Source: Bacteroidales bacterium
Lineage (GTDB): Bacteria; Bacteroidota; Bacteroidia; Bacteroidales; F082
Reading direction: 5' to 3'
Assembly: GCA_024762735.1 (NCBI GenBank)
Contig: JANTGU010000050.1
Location: 1 to 10,269, forward strand
Length of the DNA: 10,269 bases
The notes under the pieces are model-generated. The model searched no databases, was not told the origin of the DNA, and saw only the letters and a program-made list of their open reading frames with translations. The first letter of the stretch is position 1. Every line of letters begins with the position of its first letter. Made by a program: the position numbers and the translations under genes. Below, piece after piece: positions 1 through 5,779 of this stretch.

Positions 1-1104
1 AAAATACCTGAAATCGAGATGAGGGCCGGTAGCCAGGCCTGTGTGGCCCACGTATCCAATCAACTGACCCTGTTTTACATGTTTCCCTACTGTCATGCCT
101 TTGGCAAAACCACGCAAGTGCATGTAAGTGGTTGTGTACGTGCTGTTATGCTTTATTTTTAGATAGTTACCACCGCCCCGTTTTTGGTATCCTCTTTTAA
201 TGATAATTCCATCTCCTACCGAATGCACCGGGGTTCCTTCGGGGGCAGCATAATCAACCCCGTGATGGGGACGACGAATCTTTAACACCGGGTGATAACG
301 GCTGTTGCTAAAGCGGGAACTGATCCTGGTATATTTTAACGGCGCTTTTAAAAAGGTCCGTTCCAGGCTGTTTCCCTCTTCATCAAAATAATCACCCTGA
401 CCATTTTGCTCAAAATAGAAAGCATACAAATCTTCACCGCCATGGTGAAACATCGCAGCTTTTATTTTATCAATGTAAGCGGGCTTGCCTTCAATATACG
501 CTTCCTCATAAACCACCTTATAGTGGTCTTTTTTCTGTAACCCGAAAAAATCAATGGCCCATGCATATACTTCTGATAAATCGTTAGCAAGATTGGGGTC
601 GATGCCGGCAGCGGTCATGGAATTCCACAACGATGTTAAAATAGTTCCACTTGCAGCCTCCTCTTTGGTAACAAGTTGTTTTTTCTCAAGCGTAGCAAAC
701 ACTGTATCATCCAGGTGATAAACCACGAAATCAACCCTGTTTATCTCGTACACGAAATAGAGTGGTTTTTTAAGTGAGTCGTTGGATTGCATCATAACAT
801 ACCTGTTGCCTCTTCGAATCTTCCTTACATCAAAAACCTGTCGTGTACCTTTCGCCAGCTTGTCAATAGTAGCGTAACTAACATTATACCTCAGTAAAAT
901 ATCAGATAAAAACTCATTTTTCTTAACCATGGCACTATCCACCAGCAGCGAGTCAACATTAATACCGTAAGCTATTTTGGGCTGTGGTTGAGCAATGGTT
1001 TCCTGCGGCACCGACTGCTTGGCATCATGCCGATTATTCTGGCAGCTCGCCCAAAAAAGTACCATTAACAAGGCCGGGATTACAAACAATTTACTCTTGA
1101 TCAT
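1..1104 (-). CDS. M23-family peptidoglycan metallopeptidase, putative lipoprotein (3' end outside window)
   Basis: Probably a cell-wall hydrolase that cuts peptide cross-links in peptidoglycan from a membrane-anchored position. The 368 codons visible run from ATG 1104 to the window edge with no stop. Residues 1-20 form a hydrophobic signal ending in WAS-C21, a relaxed lipobox, so lipidation at Cys21 is likely. Residues about 50-100 resemble the LysM-like/OapA-like region of MepM-type enzymes. The M23 (LytM) core starts near residue 262 and shows H280-x3-D284 (HHGVDYAAP), the Y-x-H329-L motif, and G-P-H362-L-D364-F. The usual final motif is HLH; here the second His, a zinc ligand, is Asp364. 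The start was chosen because the signal peptide follows immediately and a promoter -7 element lies 21 bp upstream. The family call is firm; whether the enzyme is active is uncertain. Confidence 0.9.
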   Translation of the reverse strand, partial: MIKSKLFVIPALLMVLFWASCQNNRHDAKQSVPQETIAQPQPKIAYGINVDSLLVDSAMVKKNEFLSDILLRYNVSYATIDKLAKGTRQVFDVRKIRRGNRYVMMQSNDSLKKPLYFVYEINRVDFVVYHLDDTVFATLEKKQLVTKEEAASGTILTSLWNSMTAAGIDPNLANDLSEVYAWAIDFFGLQKKDHYKVVYEEAYIEGKPAYIDKIKAAMFHHGGEDLYAFYFEQNGQGDYFDEEGNSLERTFLKAPLKYTRISSRFSNSRYHPVLKIRRPHHGVDYAAPEGTPVHSVGDGIIIKRGYQKRGGGNYLKIKHNSTYTTTYMHLRGFAKGMTVGKHVKQGQLIGYVGHTGLATGPHLDFRYF

Positions 1105-1124
1105 ACATAAAAAATATTAGCCTG

Positions 1125-1132
1125 CAAAAGTA
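1125..1132 (-). promoter_or_regulatory. Putative Bacteroidota -7 promoter element for the M23 gene
   Basis: On the minus strand this reads TACTTTTG, matching the Bacteroidota housekeeping consensus TAnnTTTG, followed by CA. It lies about 20 bp before ATG 1104, giving a very short leader. No good -33 TTTG is present at 19-21 bp; the nearest TTG has a 13 bp spacer. So the -7 match is good and the overall promoter moderate. Confidence 0.5.
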
Positions 1133-1283
1133 ACAGATATTATTACAAGTTATTGTCATAGATATAAGTTAAATCAAGCCGTATGATGGGAAAAAAGGAG
1201 TGACTACTTTCTGCCTGCTACTGGCAAGTGTTAACGAACCATAAGATAATGCTCCTTAAAAACTGAACACAACTGCCTTTGTT

Positions 1284-1298
1284 ATCCCCTTTGGGGAT
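1284..1298. repeat. Small perfect inverted repeat (hairpin)
   Basis: ATCCCC, a 3-base loop, then GGGGAT. It lies downstream of iorB, where a terminator or an RNA 3'-end stabiliser would be expected, but no U-rich tail follows on the minus strand. Its role is unknown. Confidence 0.45.
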
Positions 1299-1372
1299 TC
1301 CATTAAAACAGCTGTGTCGTTTTGCGCAAAGGATAAACCATGTACGCCCAATGCCCGGGTTGATGCTTGTAA

Positions 1373-1957
1373 TTATCGATGTTTCTGAGCGTAGTCGAAG
1401 CCCAATTTCAAAGCTTTCAGGTTCAAATTTATCAAATCCTCTCCCTTTTTGGCAAAGATTTTGCGAATAGCTTGTTCGAGCGACTGATACTTAATACCAA
1501 TAAAAGGTGCCGAAGCCCCCAGAATTACAATATTTGCTGCCCGTATAGAACCTGCTTCTTTGGCAGTTTTTTCGGCATCAATGGTGATGTAGCGCGGCAG
1601 CTTCCATATCTCCTTCAATAAATCTTCTATGGCCGGATAATCGGGAATATTGGCAAACGGGTTCATGCTTGTTATCAGCCAGCCCGTATCTTTGTTTAAC
1701 ATGTTAACATAGCGAAGTGACTCCATGGGTTCGACAGCAATTACCATATCGGCTTTCCCCGCTGCTATAAGGTCGGAAGCGATGGGTTTTGACGATATCC
1801 GCAAGTGTGCCTGTACATCGCCGCCACGCTGGCTCATCCCGTGAACTTCCGATTGTTTCAGGTAAAGCCCTTCCAACAAGGCTGCTGTTCCAATGGTGGC
1901 AGCGATGGTAAGAATTCCCTGACCACCAACACCCCCTAATATGATATCTTTTTTCAT
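1373..1957 (-). CDS. iorB: Indolepyruvate oxidoreductase subunit beta (IorB)
   Basis: Small subunit of the cytoplasmic enzyme that converts indolepyruvate and other aryl-pyruvates plus CoA to aryl-acetyl-CoA, CO2 and reduced acceptor. The 194 residues are full length for the family and make up one pyruvate/ketoisovalerate oxidoreductase gamma-type domain. Visible signatures are the N-terminal glycine-rich loop GGVGGQG (8-14) and SEVHGMSQRGG (36-46), hallmark of IorB. It lies downstream of iorA on the same strand, 240 bp away, which is unusually far for subunits of one complex; the gap carries repeats. The last codons, giving F187-D-Y-A-Q-K192, coincide exactly with a REP-like repeat (CTTCGACTACGCTCAG), so the native C-terminus has probably been replaced or extended by about eight residues. 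No promoter of its own was recognised, so expression from the iorA promoter is likely. Confidence 0.93.
   Translation of the reverse strand: MKKDIILGGVGGQGILTIAATIGTAALLEGLYLKQSEVHGMSQRGGDVQAHLRISSKPIASDLIAAGKADMVIAVEPMESLRYVNMLNKDTGWLITSMNPFANIPDYPAIEDLLKEIWKLPRYITIDAEKTAKEAGSIRAANIVILGASAPFIGIKYQSLEQAIRKIFAKKGEDLINLNLKALKLGFDYAQKHR
1385..1400 (-). repeat. REP-like dispersed repeat core inside the 3' end of iorB
   Basis: On the minus strand this reads CTTCGACTACGCTCAG, closely related to the element at 2023-2041 (CTTCGACAAGCTCAG) but in the opposite orientation. From memory, such sequences are abundant in intergenic DNA of many Bacteroidota. This copy is translated as part of iorB and the stop codon follows 10 bp later. 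The similarity of the two copies is directly visible; the genome-wide abundance is recalled, not measured. Confidence 0.65.
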
Positions 1958-2022
1958 ACGATTTTAATTATGTATCTTACTAATATTTTGTTTTTTTGTT
2001 TTGTCATGATTTTTTCATGCTC

Positions 2023-2041
2023 CCCTTCGACAAGCTCAGGG
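2023..2041 (+). repeat. REP-like dispersed repeat between iorB and iorA
   Basis: CCCTTCGACAAGCTCAGGG is an imperfect palindrome with CCCT/AGGG-type arms, as in REP elements. It lies 66 bp upstream of iorB and is inverted relative to the copy at the end of that gene, so iorB is bracketed by opposed copies. It belongs to a cluster with the hairpins at 2089-2107 and 2119-2135. Confidence 0.65.
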
Positions 2042-2088
2042 CTAACGCGAAAAAAATCACGCCAAAACGGATTCAATTTTTCTTTATA

Positions 2089-2107
2089 CCCGGGGTTTCA
2101 CCCCGGG
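2089..2107. repeat. GC-rich perfect hairpin in the iorA-iorB gap
   Basis: CCCGGGGT-TTC-ACCCCGGG, an 8-bp perfect stem with a 3-base loop. It stands out from its AT-rich surroundings. There is no U-run on either side, so it is not a canonical terminator. In the iorA-iorB transcript it would fold strongly and could protect the 3' end of iorA mRNA or lower iorB expression. It looks like half of a two-hairpin intergenic repeat together with 2119-2135. Confidence 0.7.
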
Positions 2108-2118
2108 CTAATAAGATT

Positions 2119-2135
2119 CGACCCCTACAGGGTCG
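2119..2135. repeat. Second hairpin of the iorA-iorB intergenic repeat
   Basis: CGACCC-CTACA-GGGTCG, a 6-bp perfect stem with a 5-base loop, 11 bp from the stronger hairpin at 2089-2107. The fixed pair with the CTAATAAGATT spacer resembles a dispersed Bacteroidota repeat I recall from other genomes. Confidence 0.6.
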
Positions 2136-2197
2136 GGTAATCAATCCCCTGTATATCCTTAGACCATCATGGATGTTTCATCTGTACAATTTAAAAG

Positions 2198-3814
2198 CTA
2201 TTTTTTGTTACGCTTTGCAGCCGCCTTGAGCTTCATTCGTTTCGACAATGTTTGAACGCACTCCCTACGAGGAATGATAACCGAAACACCTTTGTAAGCA
2301 ATCTCCTCTTTATAGATCGCCAGGTTTTCATCGTGCAAACGCCTTAACGGCTTCACCACTCTTATGTGCTCCTCTTCCACGCCAATTCCTTTACAAATAT
2401 CTTCAATGCGTCCCAAAGCAGCCGAATGCTGCCCGCCGGTCATCCCCACGGTAGCATTATCGAGAATAAAAACCGTGATAGGAACCTGTTTAACCACGGC
2501 ATCCAGCAAGCCCGTCATACCCGAATGGGTAAAAGTAGAGTCACCAATAACCGCGATAGAAGGCGAAAGCCCCGCCTCGGCTGCACCTACTGCCATGGTA
2601 ATGGAAGCTCCCATATCCACACAGCTGTCAATCGATTCGAGTGGTTTTAATGCACTCAGAGTGTAGCACCCAATATCCGAAAAAACATGGCCTCTTCCGT
2701 AAGGTTTCATGGCATCATTTAAAGCTTCAAAGGAATCGATATGCGGGCAACCGTCGCACAACACGGGCGGGCGGCCTTTAATCACCGAAGGGATTTCAAA
2801 TCCTTCCTCAACCTCTATTCCCAAAGCCTTAGCCACTAAATTAGGATTAAGCTCTCCGGCACGGGGCAGGCTTCCTTCCATGCGCCCTCTGATTTTTTTG
2901 CCTCTATTTAGCAAGCCACGCAACAATTCTTCTACCAATGGAGCTCCCTCTTCCAACACCAGGATTTCATCCACCGCTTCATAAAGCGTATTTACCATGG
3001 CCGAAGGCACCGGATACTGCCCGATTTTCAGCACAGGATAAGGAACCTTTCCATCTTCAAAATTCTCGATAAGATAGTTGTAGGCCAGTCCACAGGCAAT
3101 GATACCAAGACTTTTATCATTACCATCGTAAAAGGCGTTAAAACCCGATGACTCACCGTCAGATTCAAAAGCCGACTGCTTGCCCAGCAACCCGCTATAA
3201 CTTTTTCGAGCCATGGAAGGCAACAGGATAAACTGGTTATGATTGCCGGGAAGGTGCATCTCGTTTTGCGGAATTTGCTCTTTGCGCACTACCCCTGATC
3301 GCGAGTGTGCCAGCCTGGTGGTTACCCTAATCATGACCGGTGTCCCAAATTTTTCGGAAAGGGTGAGGCCATAGTAAGCCATATCGTAAGCTTCCTGCTG
3401 ATTGGTGGGCTCCAGCACGGGAATCATGGCAAATTTTCCGTAGAAACGAGAATCCTGCTCATTTTGCGAAGAGTGCATCGAGGGGTCATCAGCCGATACA
3501 ACCACCAAACCTCCGTTGGTACCGGTAATGGCTGAGTTCATAAATGCGTCGGCAGCCACATTAAGTCCCACGTGTTTCATACAAACCATGGCCTTTTTAC
3601 CGGCGTAGGACATACCTATGCCGGTTTCCATGGCTGTTTTTTCGTTGGCCGACCATTCCGATTTTATTCCTAACTCTTTTGCTTCTTTCGATGCCTGAAT
3701 ATATTCGGTAATCTCGGTGGAGGGTGTTCCGGGATAGGCAAACACCCCGGACAGCCCACCGTCGATGGCTCCTTGGGCGATCGCCTCATCCCCTAATAAA
3801 AGTATTTTATCCAT
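2198..3814 (-). CDS. iorA: Indolepyruvate oxidoreductase subunit alpha (IorA), short form without ferredoxin domain
   Basis: Large catalytic subunit of the thiamine-diphosphate enzyme that oxidatively decarboxylates aryl-pyruvates from aromatic amino acid breakdown, or works in reverse for their synthesis. Of 538 residues, 1-~190 form the first TPP-type domain, with PGTPSTE at 28-34. The middle ~235-310 is the linking domain. Residues 350-515 carry the cofactor domain: CDGCPH at 353-358, SDIGCYTLS at 379-387, and G424-D425-S to N453, the metal/TPP motif. Classical IorA continues after the 'VSVIIPRREC' segment (510-519) with two [4Fe-4S] ferredoxin motifs. Here the protein ends 19 residues later in a basic tail (KLKAAAKRNKK) with no CxxCxxC motif, and none is encoded in the following gap. 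A promoter element lies 38 bp upstream; iorB follows. Confidence 0.93.
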   Translation of the reverse strand: MDKILLLGDEAIAQGAIDGGLSGVFAYPGTPSTEITEYIQASKEAKELGIKSEWSANEKTAMETGIGMSYAGKKAMVCMKHVGLNVAADAFMNSAITGTNGGLVVVSADDPSMHSSQNEQDSRFYGKFAMIPVLEPTNQQEAYDMAYYGLTLSEKFGTPVMIRVTTRLAHSRSGVVRKEQIPQNEMHLPGNHNQFILLPSMARKSYSGLLGKQSAFESDGESSGFNAFYDGNDKSLGIIACGLAYNYLIENFEDGKVPYPVLKIGQYPVPSAMVNTLYEAVDEILVLEEGAPLVEELLRGLLNRGKKIRGRMEGSLPRAGELNPNLVAKALGIEVEEGFEIPSVIKGRPPVLCDGCPHIDSFEALNDAMKPYGRGHVFSDIGCYTLSALKPLESIDSCVDMGASITMAVGAAEAGLSPSIAVIGDSTFTHSGMTGLLDAVVKQVPITVFILDNATVGMTGGQHSAALGRIEDICKGIGVEEEHIRVVKPLRRLHDENLAIYKEEIAYKGVSVIIPRRECVQTLSKRMKLKAAAKRNKK

Positions 3815-3851
3815 TGTATATCAATTTTTTATTTATTTTTTCTTCGACGCT

Positions 3852-3859
3852 CAAAATTA
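3852..3859 (-). promoter_or_regulatory. Putative -7 promoter element for iorA
   Basis: The minus strand reads TAATTTTG, matching TAnnTTTG, 38 bp upstream of the iorA ATG. A TTTG that could serve as the -33 element lies at 3875-3878, but the spacer is 15 bp rather than the usual 19-21. That TTTG is one arm of a perfect palindrome, CAAACGTTTG (3875-3884). Confidence 0.45.
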
Positions 3860-3874
3860 GAAAAAAACTCTCTG

Positions 3875-3884
3875 CAAACGTTTG
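3875..3884. promoter_or_regulatory. Perfect palindrome CAAACGTTTG in the iorA-acpH divergent gap
   Basis: A 10-bp perfect inverted repeat between two divergent genes, just upstream of the likely iorA -7 element. It may be a regulator-binding site or simply TTTG promoter elements facing both ways. At ten bases a chance occurrence is possible. Confidence 0.3.
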
Positions 3885-3951
3885 AATAAAAGAAATCTAT
3901 AATGAATTTAAATTGAATGACAACAAATACTATTTTAGCAAAAAATCAGTT

Positions 3952-4536
3952 ATGAATTTTCTTGCCCATGCCCATCTCTCCGGAAAAAACAACGACTTAA
4001 TGGTTGGCAATTTTATTGCAGACGCGGTAAAAGGCAATGCATCCTTAAAATATTCCGGTGACATATTAAAAGGTATCACGCTTCATCGGCAAATCGATAC
4101 TTTTACTGATGCACACCGGCTACACAGGCAAAGCAGAAATTTGATACGGGAAGATTTCGGAAAGTTTTCGGGCATCGTGGTGGATATTTATTACGATCAT
4201 TTTTTAGCGGGAAACTGGCACGTTTACTCGGAAGAGCCGCTTGGTAACTTTACATCATGGGTTTACAAAGAACTCTCGAAACGATGGATGATTGTTCCCG
4301 GTCACACCAAACGAATATTGCCTTTTATGATATCACAAAACTGGCTTTTAAACTATGCTAATTTCAAGGGACTTGAAAACGTGTTTAACGGGATGGATCG
4401 ACGTACCCATTATATTTCGGGCATGCAAAATGCCGTTGGGGTTCTTAAAAAAAATTATCAACCGCTTCAGGATGACTTTACTGCTTTCTACGCCGAACTG
4501 ATACAATATGTTGACAGTCTGAATATAGTTTCGTGA
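3952..4536 (+). CDS. acpH: Acyl carrier protein phosphodiesterase (AcpH/DUF479 family)
   Basis: Predicted cytoplasmic metal-dependent hydrolase that removes the 4'-phosphopantetheine arm from holo-ACP, giving apo-ACP. With the start at ATG 3952 it has 194 residues, close to the ~193 of E. coli AcpH, and begins MNFLAHAHLSG, the usual family start. An upstream in-frame TTG at 3913 would add 13 residues unlike the family, so the internal ATG is preferred. HD-like metal motifs are visible: H6/H8, the segment G41-ITLH45-RQID49-TFTD53-AH55, and VVDIYYDH (76-83). The gene is divergent from iorA and converges on gap, so it is probably monocistronic. A near-match to a -7 element (TATTTTAG, 3931-3938) lies just upstream, but the promoter is uncertain. 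The family assignment is good; ACP as the physiological substrate is inferred from the family. Confidence 0.85.
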   Translation: MNFLAHAHLSGKNNDLMVGNFIADAVKGNASLKYSGDILKGITLHRQIDTFTDAHRLHRQSRNLIREDFGKFSGIVVDIYYDHFLAGNWHVYSEEPLGNFTSWVYKELSKRWMIVPGHTKRILPFMISQNWLLNYANFKGLENVFNGMDRRTHYISGMQNAVGVLKKNYQPLQDDFTAFYAELIQYVDSLNIVS

Positions 4537-4537
4537 T

Positions 4538-4568
4538 AAAAAAAAGGCTGCCCCAAAAAGGAGCAGCC
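4538..4568 (-). terminator. Intrinsic terminator of gap
   Basis: On the minus strand a stem GGCTGCTCC/GGGGCAGCC (9 bp with one mismatch, loop of five T) is followed by eight T. It begins 50 nt beyond the gap stop codon and ends next to the convergent acpH stop. On the plus strand no T-run follows, so it would not be a good intrinsic terminator for acpH. Confidence 0.9.
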
Positions 4569-4617
4569 AACCCTAAAAACAGCTTATATGTTCATCGTTA
4601 AACGAACAAGAAAGGGA

Positions 4618-5625
4618 CTAAAAATTAAATCTTTCCATCAGGTCAACAACGCGTGTCGAGTATCCCCACTCGTTGTCGTACCAGGATAATACTTTTACAG
4701 TTTTGCCTTGAACCATGGTAGCACTGGCATCATAAATCGACGAGTGCGAATTATGAATTACATCAACCGAAACAATAGGATCTTCGGTATATTCCAACAC
4801 CCCTTTCATGGGGCCCTCGGCAGCCTCTTTCATGGCGGCGTTAATTTCGTCAACCGAAGCTTCGGTTTTCAAATTTACCACCAGGTCAACCAACGATCCG
4901 GTAGGAGTAGGTACCCTTACTGCCATTCCGTCCAATTTTCCATTCAGATCAGGAATAACCACACCCACGGCTTTGGCAGCACCGGTAGTGGTTGGAATTT
5001 GTGAAACAGCAGCCGAACGGGCACGACGCAGGTCGGAGTGGGGAGCATCTAATATACGTTGGTCGTTGGTGTACGAGTGAATGGTAGTCATTAACCCGTT
5101 TTCAATACCAAAACGATCGTTCAGCACTTTGGCAATAGGAGCCAAACAGTTGGTAGTACATGAGGCGTTTGAAACACACTCGTCTTCGTCGCGTAGTTCG
5201 TTATCGTTAACACCCAACACAATCATGTTGTCAATGGCATCTTTAGCGGGAACGGTGAGAATAACTTTTTTAGCACCATTTTTAAGGTGATCGCCGTATC
5301 CACCTTTGTTGCTTTCGCGTGAACGGAAGATACCGGTCGCTTCCACAACCACGTCAGGAGTTTTCTGCCACTTGATATTCAATGGTGAACGCTCGGCAGT
5401 AACAGGAATTTCCATCCCGTTAACGATTAACGCGTTTTCGTTGTAACTTACTTCGCCATTAAATCTACCCTGTGTAGAGTCGTATTTTAACAAATGAGCC
5501 AGTGTTTTAGTATCGGTTAAGTCGTTGATTCCGATAACCTCCATATGTCCTCTTTCCACGGCAATTTTAAAAACGTTACGACCAATGCGACCGAAACCGT
5601 TAATGCCAATTTTTATTTTTTCCAT
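4618..5625 (-). CDS. gap: Glyceraldehyde-3-phosphate dehydrogenase, class I (NAD-type)
   Basis: Cytoplasmic glycolytic/gluconeogenic enzyme that oxidises glyceraldehyde 3-phosphate with phosphate and NAD+ to 1,3-bisphosphoglycerate. The 335 residues match the standard length. The Rossmann loop GINGFGRIGR is at 7-16, and NDLTD (34-38) places Asp at the position that favours NAD over NADP. The active site SNASCTTNC has catalytic Cys156, with the partner His183 in TIHSYTNDQ. Phosphate-binding segments include SAAVSQIPTTTGAAKA (204-219), and WYDNEWGYS (315-323) is the usual C-terminal signature. It is monocistronic: a strong terminator follows, and its promoter region is shared with the divergent dikinase-like gene. 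Nothing is missing. Confidence is very high. Confidence 0.98.
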   Translation of the reverse strand: MEKIKIGINGFGRIGRNVFKIAVERGHMEVIGINDLTDTKTLAHLLKYDSTQGRFNGEVSYNENALIVNGMEIPVTAERSPLNIKWQKTPDVVVEATGIFRSRESNKGGYGDHLKNGAKKVILTVPAKDAIDNMIVLGVNDNELRDEDECVSNASCTTNCLAPIAKVLNDRFGIENGLMTTIHSYTNDQRILDAPHSDLRRARSAAVSQIPTTTGAAKAVGVVIPDLNGKLDGMAVRVPTPTGSLVDLVVNLKTEASVDEINAAMKEAAEGPMKGVLEYTEDPIVSVDVIHNSHSSIYDASATMVQGKTVKVLSWYDNEWGYSTRVVDLMERFNF

Positions 5626-5675
5626 AATTCAATCTAATTTATTATCAATTAACTTTTCAAAACTTAACTTTCAGC

Positions 5676-5683
5676 TATCTTTG
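5676..5683 (+). promoter_or_regulatory. Putative -7 promoter element for the dikinase-like gene
   Basis: TATCTTTG is an exact match to the Bacteroidota consensus TAnnTTTG. A TTTT at 5654-5657 sits 18 bp upstream, near the expected -33 TTTG. Transcription would start around 5688-5690, leaving a leader of about 90 nt before ATG 5780. The element lies on the gap side of the divergent gap promoter. Confidence 0.6.
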
Positions 5684-5733
5684 TGTAATCAATTTCGTTG
5701 CTGTGTTATTTTTTGTATTTCTAAAATCCATTG

Positions 5734-5741
5734 CAAAAATA
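5734..5741 (-). promoter_or_regulatory. Putative -7 promoter element for gap
   Basis: The minus strand reads TATTTTTG followed by CA, matching TAnnTTTG. No clear -33 TTTG is seen at 19-21 bp. Transcription would start around 5728-5730, giving a leader of about 105 nt to the gap ATG at 5625. It overlaps the predicted leader of the divergent gene. Confidence 0.5.
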
Positions 5742-5779
5742 CATACAACTTATCGGTTAACCCCTAAAATCGCCCCATT

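Larger units (their letters stand above)
1105..1372. other. Non-coding interval between iorB and the M23 gene
   Basis: These 268 bp hold no convincing gene. The contents seen are the M23 promoter element at 1125-1132 and a perfect 6-bp hairpin ATCCCC-TTT-GGGGAT at 1284-1298. The hairpin has no U-run on either strand, so it is not called an intrinsic terminator. The short open frame across 1279-1470 on the plus strand runs into the end of iorB and has no recognisable protein character. Confidence 0.6.

Noticed and set aside
1996..2229. Plus-strand 77-codon open frame in the iorA-iorB gap
   Set aside because: Its peptide (PFDKLRAN, GVSPRANKIRPLQGR) is the translation of the REP-like element and hairpins, and it overlaps the end of iorA; it is not a real gene.
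2364..2984. Plus-strand open frames antisense to iorA
   Set aside because: Their peptides are mirror frames of the strongly conserved iorA sequence, with no independent signatures.
3913..3951. TTG start adding 13 residues to AcpH
   Set aside because: The family typically starts MNFLAH, which is encoded at 3952; the extra residues show no family resemblance.
4577..4610. Weak palindromic stretch around GTTCATCGTTAAACGAAC in the gap 3' region
   Set aside because: The arms are short and interrupted, and the strong terminator just downstream explains the end of the transcript.
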